This document shows, in pieces, positions 32,637 through 42,634 of a DNA stretch of 64,000 nucleotides; the first letter of the stretch is position 1, and each line of letters opens with the position of its first letter. The position numbers and the translations under genes are program-made. The notes under the pieces are model-generated. The model was not told the origin of the DNA, did no database searches, and saw only the letters and a program-made list of their open reading frames with translations. This DNA comes from Furcasterigmium furcatum. Lineage: Eukaryota > Ascomycota > Sordariomycetes > Glomerellales > Plectosphaerellaceae. Location of the stretch: NCBI GenBank assembly GCA_001599815.1, contig BCIA01000001.1, positions 6,344,978-6,408,977 on the forward strand. The letters run 5' to 3'.

Positions 32637-33281
32637 TCATCCAGGCCCCCTACCCCTCCTCGGCCCCGTGATCCTCTCATCCCTCGACCTCCCTCCCCTT
32701 GCCGCCTCAGCCGGCGTCGGCGTGAGCTGCAACTGCTGCCCCCTCCCCGCCGCCACGGCGCCCGTCGCCATCCCCAGGCCCCTCCTCGCGCCCCTGCCCC
32801 TCACGCTCCCATCCCCCGCCGCCAGCATCGACGAGTCCATCACGTCCGTCGCCCCCTCCTCGTCGCTCGATCCCACCAGCATCTCCGTGTCCTGCTCCGT
32901 GTACTCGTCCCCGTCCTGCGCCGCCGCGGCAGCAAGCCGCTGCTGCAGTCCCATCCCCCTCACTGGCGGCTGCTGCTGCTGTTGTTGCTGCTGCTGCGCC
33001 CTCGCCATCGCGGCGGCCTGCTGCGCCGCTGCCCCCCGCCGGTCTGCGGGCGAGCTGCTCGCCTGGTCGAGGTACGCGTGCTGCGCGAAGATCTCGTGCG
33101 CGGGGATGTCGCCGCGCGCGGCTGCGTGCTGCTGCTGGAGGGCCTGGAGGTGGCGCTTGTTGTGGTGTGCTGCGGCGCGCTCGCGCTCCGCGGCGGCGAG
33201 GGCTTCGCGGGCGCGCCGGTCCTCGTAGGCGGCGACGTCTTCGGATGTGATTGCGAGGACTGTCGCGGGACGCCGGAGCAT
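32637..33281 (-). CDS. CDC26: Anaphase-promoting complex subunit CDC26-like
   Basis: The first 35 residues (MLRRPATVLAITSEDVAAYE and on) match the conserved N terminus of CDC26, the small APC/C subunit that inserts its N-terminal peptide into the TPR groove of Cdc16/Apc6. Known members are short and only this segment is conserved. Here a low-complexity tail extends the protein to 214 residues: alanine/arginine-rich coils, a run of nine glutamines near residue 100 encoded by a mixed CAG/CAA tract (about 32970-32998 on the plus strand), an acidic patch GSSDEEGATD and a glycine/arginine-rich end. It is a single exon by the open frame; a spliced, shorter C terminus is possible. It should act in the nucleus in cell-cycle ubiquitylation. 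Confidence 0.78.
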   Translation of the reverse strand: MLRRPATVLAITSEDVAAYEDRRAREALAAAERERAAAHHNKRHLQALQQQHAAARGDIPAHEIFAQHAYLDQASSSPADRRGAAAQQAAAMARAQQQQQQQQQPPVRGMGLQQRLAAAAAQDGDEYTEQDTEMLVGSSDEEGATDVMDSSMLAAGDGSVRGRGARRGLGMATGAVAAGRGQQLQLTPTPAEAARGGRSRDERITGPRRGRGPG

Positions 33282-34315
33282 TGTGACGCGTGTGGAGGGG
33301 TGGTCGGGTGGAGGGTGGGTGGTGTTTGCTGCTGTCGTGCTGTGGCAGCAGACGCGCCTTTGGAAATCGGCGCCGTTCTCGAGGGATGTGTTTCGGGATC
33401 GCGTGATGATGTTATTATGTTGGGAGCGAACTGCGGCGTCGTGGGGTCGGTTTATGAGCGTCGGCTATGAATGGAGCACTCCAGTTCGGTATTCGACAGG
33501 TGGATGGGAAGCAAAACGCGACGCCGGGCCCTTGATGTCGAACGACTTAGGGAGAGGCAACGCAGATAATGGGCGATCGCGGGGTCAGGCGCGTTGCGAA
33601 TTGAACCGTTTGACAGTGCGTAAAGCCTAAAAATAGTATGTGACAAACTGCGGGCGCGTCTGGAGGCTCGGGAGGGTCGGATGAGGATCGCAGGTCGAGT
33701 CTTAGGATCGTAGGATGTTGATGTAGAGTTCGACAATTCGCAGTCGCGGCGCGCAAAACACCACAAACTTCCAGTCGGCAGCTGGTGTGGGGTGCTTCTG
33801 TGGCGCGCTTCGGTCCGCAGTGGGGCCGGAATTAGCGGGGCCCCCGATGTTCACCTCACTGTACCAGCTCCCATGGCGACGAGCCTCCTGAGGCAGGAGC
33901 CCATATAGGCACGCGTTTTCCGACATATGTTATAGGGGTCCGGCACCGGTGGCCAAGGGGTAAACATCTCAGATTAGTAGCCCAACTGAGCTTTCACGGT
34001 GCGGGACCGGTGTGGGTTCGAATCCCATGGTTACAGTGACTACCTCCCGATTTTCGAGCAATACAAAGACTCGGAGATCGGGGGGGAACACTTTTGCTGA
34101 TTGTATCTTTGGTTTTTGTTTGTTTTTGCTGCGAGTGGCTTCTTTTTATTGCTGCGCCCCAGGTAGATAGTCATATGTGTTATCCAAATCATTACCTCTG
34201 TCAAGTATAGTATTCAGCTGTCTCTGGGTGAGCAGCCCTGACAGCGCTATGCAAACTCCGACTTCCTTATCCTGAATAGTTACCCAATGCTGCGCCAAAG
34301 TCACTCCGCTGCATC
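33282..34315. other. Intergenic, contains tRNA-like sequence
   Basis: About 1 kb holding the CDC26 promoter and the 3' flank of the next gene. Apart from the tRNA-like stretch at 33943-34034 I see nothing supported. Confidence 0.45.
33943..34034 (+). other. tRNA-like sequence with A and B boxes, probable pseudogene
   Basis: An A-box-like TGGCCAAGGGG and a perfect B box GGTTCGAATCC lie 64 bp apart, and a CTCAG/CTGAG stem encloses an enlarged loop that could hold anticodon TAG. The T arm GTGGG-TTCGAAT-CCCAT closes. The sequence after it (GGTTACA) does not pair with any 5' acceptor (GCACCGG), and the D arm pairs poorly. It looks like a decayed class II (Leu/Ser) tRNA or a tRNA-derived element. 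Confidence 0.4.
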
Positions 34316-36394
34316 TTACTCTTGCCCGTAAGCCAAGGCATGCTGCGTCTCCCACTTCAAGAAATCCCCCAGATCATGTCCAAGATTGTACCCCATGGGC
34401 ACAAACTCCCCCTCATCGCCCTGCCCGACAAACACCAGCTGCATCATGGGACTCTGCGGCAGGCTTCCCGTGCTGTCCCTGTTTCCCACCCTCTTCTTCG
34501 GCGGCCCGTCGAGCGTCCACCGCTTGATCTTGCAATGTCCGTCGTCTTTCGTAAACTTGGACGTGTCCACCGACCCGTCGTTCCAGAACCCGTGGGGGAA
34601 CTCTTGAGCAACAGGTATGGGCAGCTCCATGTCCGGATCCGTGGCGCTCGACGACGCCGAGCTGAACTCCCCCGACTCCCCTCGCGAGCGTTTCCTCCTG
34701 GGCGACCCGACAGGCGTGGAAGGAGCGGACTCGAGCGCGCCGGCGCCCTCGAAGCCAAACTCGTCGAACCAGCCGACCAGGTCGTCAAGCCCCTCCTCAT
34801 CCGCACGGCGCGTAAAGTCGGACGGCCCCGAGAAGATGTCGCCCGCCCCGCCTCCAATGGCCATCTGGAAGGCTGTCCAGTCCATGGTGTCGTCGGGCAG
34901 AATGTTCATGCCTCGCATGACATCAGACTTTGGGAAGCGGATCCGGCCGTGGCGGAAGGTCGGCATGTTCAGGGTGTAAGGGGTCGAGTGAAAGTATATG
35001 GATTCGTCGTCCTCAACGGGAGCAAAGTGGCTTTTCGGCTTTTCTGTCATTTTCCGGGTCTTTGGCAACAGAACTTCGGGTATCGTTGGCAACGGGGGTG
35101 ACAATTGCGTCGACTTTACGGCGGACCTGCCAGGGTTCTTGGGCGGCGGGCTCAGCGGTGGTGCTTCGTCAACATCGGTGACCTTTGAGCTGGCCGAGCT
35201 GGACTGACGCGGCAAAGGCGAAACTGGTGGTGTCCGCTTTGTGGGTGGAATGGAAAAGTCCCGCCTTATCGGTCGGTCCATTGGAGGTGATGGTGTTTGG
35301 GCCCTCAGGGCATCTGGTGTCGTGCTCGTTTCGACGCCCGAAGAGCCAATTCGAGCTGGTAAATCCTCCAGGTGGAATGCGTCGACCGGTGTTTCGGTGC
35401 TGTCGTCTGAGGTAGTTGAAAGCGTCTCCCTGGATGCATTCTGGCGCATCTGGTACTCCCTACTCGCCCTCACAACCTCAAGGCGTTCCGGGGTCAACAT
35501 CTCGTCGGCTTCGATTTTCCTCAGAAAACTCCCCTTCAATATCTCCGTGACGTTTCCACTCAGAGTCCAGCGGGAGACGCGGTCCGCGAGTGAGGCGCTG
35601 TTGGTCTTCGCCTTCTTCGACTTCTTGGATTTGGCCCGCTTGACTTTTGACACGGATGCCGGTCTGGTTGGCGACTTGAGAGGCGCCCCAGCAGCCATGG
35701 GGGGATGAGGCCGCAAAGAAGACTGAGGTTTGACATCCTTGGGCATGCTTGGGCGATCGAATGCAGGCGACATGGTTGTCTGTTCTGGTTCTTTCCCGGC
35801 CGTGACAGCGGGGGAAGAGAAGGCATCGAGGTCCGCGATGGCGGCACCGACTGTCTTGAATGCAAGATCGGTCTCCCGGATTAGCTGTTGGATGTTATCG
35901 GACAAGATCTCCGCCTCATCACCATCCTTGCTCGAAAGCCTCCCCTGCATCTCGACTGCGGGCTGTGATGAGCCTCGTGGCGAGGTCTCGAGAAGCTCCG
36001 TGCGTGAACTGACGCCCGCGTCTGTCATGATGGCGGCAGCCTTCTCGGGGGCAGTTTTTGCTATTGCCGGTGTCGATGTTTGCTTCACCGGAGGACTTGC
36101 GAGGTGTTTGCGCTCAGAAAGGCGCCTCGGCGTTGCGGGGCTGGTGAGGACAACCTCGACACTGCCTCGGGGCAGACAAAGACTGGCGTTGCGGTTGCTT
36201 TTTGGGGAGCATCTGAGTGGCGGGGACTCGTCCTCGGACAAAGAGTGCAAAGAGGACTGTGCAGAACGGGCTGAAAGAGGCGGCAGCGGCTGGGTCGGCC
36301 TGTAGACGCTTTGTGATATTTCAAGCGCGGCACTCAGACCCTCGGAGGAGCAAGACAGCAGCGCGGGCCGCTCTGGTCTGAGTTGCGCCGCCAT
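34316..36394 (-). CDS. Large disordered conserved fungal protein
   Basis: A single-exon protein of 692 residues, function unknown. The first 440 residues are rich in serine, proline and threonine with lysine clusters (KVKRAKSKKSKKAK near residue 255), so they are probably disordered. A compact block near residue 285 (RWTLSGNVTEILKGSFLRKIEADEMLTPERLEVVRASREYQMR) looks helical. The C-terminal 220 residues look ordered: SIYFHSTPYTLNMPTFRHGRIRF, then MDWTAFQMAIGGGAGDIF, then WFDEFGFEG and a closing RWTLDGPPKKRVG ... FLKWETQHALAYG. Codon use is GC-rich and even along the frame, supporting one exon. No enzymatic motif is seen; a regulatory or scaffold role is possible but unproven. Confidence 0.82.
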   Translation of the reverse strand: MAAQLRPERPALLSCSSEGLSAALEISQSVYRPTQPLPPLSARSAQSSLHSLSEDESPPLRCSPKSNRNASLCLPRGSVEVVLTSPATPRRLSERKHLASPPVKQTSTPAIAKTAPEKAAAIMTDAGVSSRTELLETSPRGSSQPAVEMQGRLSSKDGDEAEILSDNIQQLIRETDLAFKTVGAAIADLDAFSSPAVTAGKEPEQTTMSPAFDRPSMPKDVKPQSSLRPHPPMAAGAPLKSPTRPASVSKVKRAKSKKSKKAKTNSASLADRVSRWTLSGNVTEILKGSFLRKIEADEMLTPERLEVVRASREYQMRQNASRETLSTTSDDSTETPVDAFHLEDLPARIGSSGVETSTTPDALRAQTPSPPMDRPIRRDFSIPPTKRTPPVSPLPRQSSSASSKVTDVDEAPPLSPPPKNPGRSAVKSTQLSPPLPTIPEVLLPKTRKMTEKPKSHFAPVEDDESIYFHSTPYTLNMPTFRHGRIRFPKSDVMRGMNILPDDTMDWTAFQMAIGGGAGDIFSGPSDFTRRADEEGLDDLVGWFDEFGFEGAGALESAPSTPVGSPRRKRSRGESGEFSSASSSATDPDMELPIPVAQEFPHGFWNDGSVDTSKFTKDDGHCKIKRWTLDGPPKKRVGNRDSTGSLPQSPMMQLVFVGQGDEGEFVPMGYNLGHDLGDFLKWETQHALAYGQE

Positions 36395-39070
36395 CTTGTG
36401 TAAGTCGAGTGTCAGAGGCGTCGTTCCGAAGTATCAGGCGGGCGCGTCAACATTCCGAGGGTTCACTTGAGGGGATCGAGGAGAGCGCTTGCTGAAAGAA
36501 GAAGAGATTTAACTACGGATGGGGAAAGAGGCGGACTAATAGACAAAGAGCAAAATGGACTGGATGCCCTGTGGTTTGGACCAAAAGGTCGGTCAATAAC
36601 GGGGTATGCAGGTGAAGTCGCATGGATACGGTCTTCTGCTGCTGGCTGCAGGTGCGTGGGACAAGATGGCCCCCTCCAGAGAGACCGGTACCTGTTTGCC
36701 CGTTGGAGTGAGTTCATGGCCCCCGACCCCCGGGGAAGGGGTTACTGAGCAATGTCACCGCGGAGGAGACAAACGAGGAAGATCAGGATTACAGAGTCGT
36801 GTTGCGTGGCGGCGGTGCAAACCAAGGCCAACCTTGCAAGGTGCGCAGGGCCGAGCTGCGGGCAGCAGAGGGTGGCGTTCTGGGTGGTGGTTGTCTTGAT
36901 CTTGGGGGCAGCTCGTGATTGGACTCCAGGCCACATGAGGGTTGCTATAACTGGCAAGCCAGCCCATCCCATGAGTGGACTGCCGGGAGGGTAGGGGCAG
37001 TAGTGCAAAAGAGTGCAGCTCCGGGCCGTCTTTCGAGCACCCCGTCGCTCGCTTGCTGTCAAAGCCGGGGAAGGTCAGGGTGCCATAGCGAGCATGCCGA
37101 CGCACATAGACGCCAGACGGACGCTGAGCGTTGGGGGCACTGCACTGCAGAAGCACCCGCTTCAGCCTTGTATTGGCGACAGAGCTCGAGGGCAACCGGC
37201 GCTTCGGTCGCGGGCGATCGGCGGGCATGCAAAGGCGAGGCACGACAACTTCTGATCGGGCAGATTTGCTGGTTAGTGGTGCCACGAGGTCAGAGACTGG
37301 CCGGGAGCCCGCAGATGATAGTGCGGAAAGAGTAGGACGCGACTTGATGATCAGCTGTTTGGTGCGACCTGGCAAACGGCGAGCTGCAGCAACAATAGCC
37401 ACTGGGATCGTGCCCGAGGCAATCGGAACCGTGACATGCCACGAGGGCGCGAGGGCTTGTTTTCGAGGGACCTGTCAGCAGCGACAGCCGGGCCCTCGAG
37501 AGAGAGGGCAGGGTTGGGTGACATCGGATCTTGGACACGTCCAAGTCCGTTCACGAGTACCTCAAGCACTGATTGCCAACTGTTTCGAGTGTCGGCGTCG
37601 TATGAAGCCTGCCACACATGTCATCGTGGGCTTCGGGTAGATGAGTTCAGACGCACGATCGGGAGGGGGCCGCCCGCGCTCCGGACCCCAGGATTTTCAG
37701 GCGGATACGCAGGCAGAAGGACAGAGGGCAGCGGTGGAGAGACGTCTCGGCATTGGGGCCGAGGGAGGTAGCATTCTGGGGAGTGCGTGAGGGTCGTGAG
37801 CCGTTGGTGGTGGTTTGCAGGTTGCAGGAGAGAAGATGGATCCAAGGCCACCGGCAGAGGCGACAACGGGGAAGAGCCCGGGCCCACTGTGCGTTGGCCG
37901 CTCCTTCCCTGTTTCCTCCCCTCAACACCAAGCAGTCTTCTCTCTTCAGTTCTTCTCATCACCATCATCATCGCGACAACTTCAGTACCCTGGATCCCTT
38001 TAACCCAGATAATACCCCCTTGACTGTCACAAGCGTTTAGCGTTGAGTGAAACAGTTGACACCAGCATGAACATCTCTCAACCGACATTTCCATCTCGGT
38101 GAATACGTACGGCATCCCGTCCTCAGGCACCGGAAGAACCGGACCTCGTGCACACCACCGACTGTCAACTGCCCCTGCGCCCCCTCGCCCTTCCAAGTAT
38201 TCAGTCAAAGTGCCGGGCCCTGGCCTATCCCGCCCCATGGTCGTTCCCGCGGCGTGCATTAGCAGCCTGCCATTGCAGCCAGCCCCGCGGCGGGCGCAGC
38301 CTCTTCTTGGCCATGGTTCCTCCTCAGCACCCGGCAAAAGTGCCAGTGTTCTATTTTCGAAACATTTCTCCCGATGCTGCCATGCGGGCGATGTTCAGCG
38401 TCGCATTCCAGAAGCAGGTCTGTTTCCAAGAAACCCGACCACACTGCCAGCGGCGTGAGTAATGTGCTCACTATCCTGACGGGCTCAGGGAGTTTCCTGC
38501 AAGAACATTGGGGGCAAGCCTCCATTCTTTTTGGCCCCTGTCTACTCAGTAGGTGTCGCATGGCATCAGACACGAGATCACGGGGGCAGAGGATGGCGCA
38601 GCGCGATGGTGTTGACAAAGACCTAGCTGTATTGATGTGGTTTAGGCCCCCGGAGCTGTCATCTTCCGTGGATCAGGTCCAGATGAGCCTCCCTTCGACG
38701 AGCCGCTGTCGCCCTTCAAAGTCCCCACATCGAGGCTTCTCCCGCCAACGAGTTGGCCAAGTCACCCAGCATAGTTTCCTTGCTTCTGTTGTCTCCGTGC
38801 GATGACAATTCGGCGGTTCCAGCCCCCTGTGACGCTGTCGATGCTGAGCCGCGACTGCGTGCCTTGACGTGCATGAATGGCATGGCGCGGGTCGTGGTTT
38901 TGTCCAGCCCTGTTGTCCCGACATGCAGCCCCGGTGCCGAGACTTGTCGTGGAGATGAGGTGTTGACGACGGCCGGCCGGGCAGTGTGGTTCCCGGCAGC
39001 ATCCGTTGTAGGACACGCCATGAACCACAGCGATGGTGATTTGAGTAGGTATTCCGAATAGCTTCTTTCT
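36395..39070. other. Gene-poor interval of 2.7 kb
   Basis: This is the upstream region of the large disordered protein and the 3' flank of the small protein at 39071. Open frames exist on both strands (for example 36755-37402 and 37621-38337, minus), but they are arginine/serine-rich and resemble no family. A pyrimidine-rich stretch at 37910-38035, followed by an ATG at 38067 with a GTGAAT donor-like site, could be the leader of a spliced transcript; I could not extend it into a convincing protein. Confidence 0.4.
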
Positions 39071-39295
39071 TCAAGGTGTCTCGTTGAGATCCTTCATGTA
39101 GCGAGGAGTGGCGCTGTTGGAAAAGTCGGAGCCGGCGTGCGTGGGCACGTACGGAGCATACTTGCGCTCCTGGATCGCCGGCTTCTCTTTCTGGAGGGGG
39201 CTCGTGGCCATGGCCCAGATGTTGGCGGCGAAAGCCTGGAAGGAGGATCGCCTGGGAGGAAAATAGCCAAAGCCTTCGATGCTGGCAGCACCCAT
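39071..39295 (-). CDS. Small conserved-looking protein, 74 residues
   Basis: The frame from the ATG at 39295 has sustained GC-rich third positions and ordinary amino-acid composition, unlike the surrounding shadow frames. It reads MGAASIEGFGYFPPRRSS, then FAANIWAMATSPLQKEKPAIQERKYAPYVPTHAG. It has no signal peptide or membrane helix and ends SNSATPRYMKDLNETP. I do not recognise the family. The upstream minus-strand sequence is CACC-rich, consistent with a fungal leader. Confidence 0.55.
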   Translation of the reverse strand: MGAASIEGFGYFPPRRSSFQAFAANIWAMATSPLQKEKPAIQERKYAPYVPTHAGSDFSNSATPRYMKDLNETP

Positions 39296-40605
39296 GATGA
39301 GAGCGAAGAGTGGTGGTGTAAGTGGTGAAGGTGGTGAAGAATAGAGTTGATGTAGCGCCGGGATCAGATATCAGGCCGTTGCCGATCGACAGGAACACAA
39401 ACTCAGCCGTCGAAAGGGGTGCGACATGCTCCCCTTTAGTATTCCAGGAGGATCACAACACCCGCATGAATTCCACGCATCACCACGAGGCTCAGCGCCC
39501 AAGGCGAGACGCACACATTCCGGCCCCCTCCCGGCATCGCCCCCTCCTCCCATGTTTGCCGGCCCTCCGCTCCCTGCGTCTAGCCTCGTCTCGGCATCGT
39601 CCTAACGCCCGGAAGCAGTAAGATGCAACGACCTGTCACTAAAAATCAACGCCGTCCACTGGGAGGGGACTCCGTTGTCATGGTTAGCACGGCGCGCCCG
39701 CGGCTCAGCCGTACCCAGCGCCTCAACACCGTCTGACGGCTCCCCCTACATAGGGGCTGAGACGAAGACCTTCCAGGTTGGCCCAGAATCCGCCGCCGCG
39801 GGCTCGTCGCTGCCCCCATCCTTGGCTCTACATCGCCGTAGAAGCAACACTGTCTCACCCTCTGCCCGCCGTCAGATGCGAGTCACCGCGAGCCTGAGAC
39901 ATGCTCCCTCTCTGCCAGCCTGGGCCGGCCTAGTAGACAGGCCAAGTGTTCGCTTGGCAACTGCTTGCGAGCAGCCGTCAAGGAAGCCGGCCTCGCTGTC
40001 GGGGCTCGTCAAAGGGCCACCGCGCGGAACGGGGGCGAGCCGTTGGTATTGTTGGCCCTTAGCAGGGAAGCTTGCGAGAGGGGAAGGGAGACACGGCGAA
40101 TGACGGACCGGTGCGTGAGACATCGGTGGAATGTCGCATGGCATGGAGGGGTGCACCACACGTAGAGACTTGACTCGATGGAAGGCGACAGGCGAGCCCC
40201 GATGATCGAGCCAGCCGACTCTTGGCCAGACATTGAGGCTCCGGTGATGTGCAACTGGGACAACTGCCGACCCTGTTGCCCGGAATCTGCTGATAATTCC
40301 CAGGGGAAGGGGGCAAGTGGCCGAGGGCCGCAGCAAGGGATGGTCTCGTTCCTTGCAACTGGTACGCCAGTACGGTAGTCATGTCCTCAAGGCGCGGTCG
40401 TGGCACTCGCGGAAAAGCACGGTCATTGGAAGCAGCTGGGAAATTTCTCGAACTACCAACGTACGGATGCTGGCTCGCCTGGCTTGGCACCATCGAGTGA
40501 GACATCGACCGCCGCAAACAGCGAAATTGTGTTCTCACCCCATCGCCCCATCACCCAAGACTCGCCCGTTGACGCTCGCTTCTCCTCGGACTCGGCCGGC
40601 CCAGG
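39296..40605. other. Intergenic, no gene seen
   Basis: 1.3 kb between the small protein and RAD1. Open frames on both strands are short and overlap each other without a preferred frame. Confidence 0.45.
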
Positions 40606-41660
40606 TCACATACCGTCGTCGTAGCCCTCTTCGCCCACCTCACCCTCCTCCTCATCGTCGTCGTCATCCTCGTGCGAGATGAAAGGGACGAACCGGAAGT
40701 CGAGAAAGCTCACGCCCGCACCCTCCACCTCGACCATGAACTGGAGGCTCAGCACGCCCTGTCGATCACCCCGGAAACTGGTCTTGCTGGCGATGCGCAT
40801 GGCCTCGGTCGCCGACTTGATCAGGTCGAACTTGTACGTCTGGGCCCAACGCTCGTGCACGGTAAATGTCTCAAGCAGCTCGCGGCCCTTGGCGAAGTCG
40901 ACGGTCGAGGTCCCGAAATCGCCGTTTCCGGCCAGGGTGAGGTACGGTTGGTTCTTGGACGTCGTGATGGTCAGCCGACTGGGAGCGTTTGGCGCCAACT
41001 CGGCCAGCGCGTCCAGCAGGTGGCGGGACTGCATGATGATCTTGTAAGCGAGGTCGTCGCGCCCGAAGGGGATGTCCTCGGGTATTTCGGGGAGATACGT
41101 CGTCAGGTTGGCGGTGGTCTTGACGCCCGACTCCTCGATGATGATACTGAGGGGCCCACCGTCTTCGAGCAGCTGCAGACAGCACGTGCCACCCATTCCC
41201 AACGCCTGGTTACTAAACGCGTCGGGACGGTAGTTGCGGAGGTTGCTGCGGTACGGGTCCTGGTCGGCCTTTTGGGAGCGGGTGGCGTTGTCAACGGCGC
41301 CGAAGATCTGGAGCGTTTCCAGCAGCGCGGGCAGAGTGATTTGGAAGCTTGGAAAGTTGGGCGCCTCGCCCTCCGCCGGTTCATCAATGTTCAGGGTGTA
41401 TGTGGTGAAGAGGCTTTTATCGAGAGATGCCACGCCTGGCGGAAGGTAAGCAGATGATTCCGCATAAGTTTGTTGGGAGACCAACCTTGCATGACCCTGG
41501 CGAGGTCGGCGGAGAACCTGATGCCCTCTTCTGTGACGAGGACGTGGATCTTGCTTGTGAAGTTGACGCATCGGAGGAGCTGGTATAGCGGTCGAGTGGA
41601 TGCAGCGACTGCTCGGAAGAGCGGCTGGGGAGCGGCAGAGGCCGCGACGCCAGACGCCAT
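40606..41660 (-). CDS. RAD1: DNA damage checkpoint clamp subunit Rad1 (9-1-1 complex)
   Basis: The PCNA-like subunit of the Rad9-Rad1-Hus1 clamp, loaded at damaged DNA in the nucleus to activate the ATR-type kinase. Exons are 41660-41486 and 41435-40606, giving 334 residues; the junction restores ARVMQGVASLDKSLF. Landmarks are LLRCVNFTSKIHVLVTEEGIRFSADLARVMQG in the first sliding-clamp fold, then a loop with DQDPYRSNLRNYRPD, the strands LTITTSKNQPYLTLAGNGDFG and the C-terminal fold with VLSLQFMVEVEGAGVSFLDFRFVPF. A very acidic tail (DDDDDEEEGEVGEEG) ends the protein. An in-frame ATG at 41720 would add 20 residues; I prefer 41660 because the family begins near there. Confidence 0.93.
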
Positions 41661-41838
41661 TGTGGTTGAATTTGGAGGTAGAGTTTGCGGGAGCGGATCG
41701 AAAGGGAATTGTATGGTCACCTGGTATTAGGAGAGGTGCGGAAACGTAAAGAGGTTCTTCACGGTTGGTATCTAGAGTACAGGGCCGATAATGTCCGTCG
41801 AGGCCGATACGGAAAGGAAATGTGTGCTTTTGGGTATC

Positions 41839-42185
41839 CTAGACGTAGACGCCGACCGCGCAGAACATGTATACCGTGCCGAACCTGGAAATGTCAGCTA
41901 TGGAAAGCCATATGGGTGTCGAGGGGTCGTACGCAATGACAGCGGAAGCTGGGATGCCGTAGAGGGGGAGGCTGACGGCGGATCGGTCTGTTGGGCGGCC
42001 ATTAGCAGAGGGACAAAGCCAATGGAGTTGTCATAAGATCACATACTCAGCGCGAAGACAGCGGTCAGAGCGAGACCGATGAGCAGTAGAATGAAGCCGA
42101 CGTAGAACTGGGCGGACTTTCCAACGGCGGGGAGAAAGGCACCGTCAGCGGCGGATTGCCAGAGCTGGGGCAGGGAGGAGTCCAT
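41839..42185 (-). CDS. OST5: Oligosaccharyltransferase subunit OST5
   Basis: A small ER membrane protein of the N-glycosylation complex. Three exons, 42185-42047, 41987-41933 and 41884-41839, give 79 residues, which is why no long open frame marks it. Exon 1 encodes MDSSLPQLWQSAADGAFLP and the first helix QFYVGFILLLIGLALTAVFAL. The splice to NRSAVSLPLYGIPASAVIA and then to FGTVYMFCAVGVYV yields the two-helix hairpin with the invariant C-terminal FCAVGVYV of OST5/TMEM258. Donors are GTATGT and GTACGA, and acceptors are CAG. It lies 178 bp upstream of RAD1 in the same direction and is divergent from GCN5. Confidence 0.9.
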
Positions 42186-42634
42186 CGGCGGAGTATGCGC
42201 GGGAGCCTGAGGTGCTGGACGCTTCTAGAGCTGGAGTCTGGTCCGGCGTGAGTCTCGGTGCTGAACTTGTTCGCCTTCTGCGATGTCTGGGGGTTGTGAA
42301 GCGTCGCGAATTCACCGAGTTGATCGAGAGTGAAGCTCCTTCTTCGAACCACATTGCGATTACACCTGTACACTCGGGTCAAATAACGCTAATCCTAAGT
42401 AGGACTAGCGTCTCCTATTGTCGCCTAGCGGCATCTGGAGGCGCACGGGCCATAGAGAGTTCCCCCACCAGCTTACGTTAGCGGATCAACTTCGGCTTCA
42501 ATATCTCGCGACAAGCTTCCCCCAATCAATCCACCTCGGAGTCGACGTCAACGTCAACCGCGACGAGCGTGACACACCATCCCCAGACCCCTTAAGTCCC
42601 GGCCCTCAAGTCCCGCCCGGGCACCGATGAAGAC
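42186..42634. promoter_or_regulatory. Divergent promoter OST5 / GCN5
   Basis: 449 bp between the two start codons. No TATA box is evident, as is common for housekeeping genes. No regulatory site can be named. Confidence 0.55.

Noticed and set aside
36755..37402. 215-codon minus-strand open frame
   Set aside because: Arginine- and serine-rich, no recognisable domain, overlapped by equally long frames on the other strand.
37621..38337. 238-codon minus-strand open frame
   Set aside because: Low-complexity composition and no plausible splice extension; not supported as a gene.
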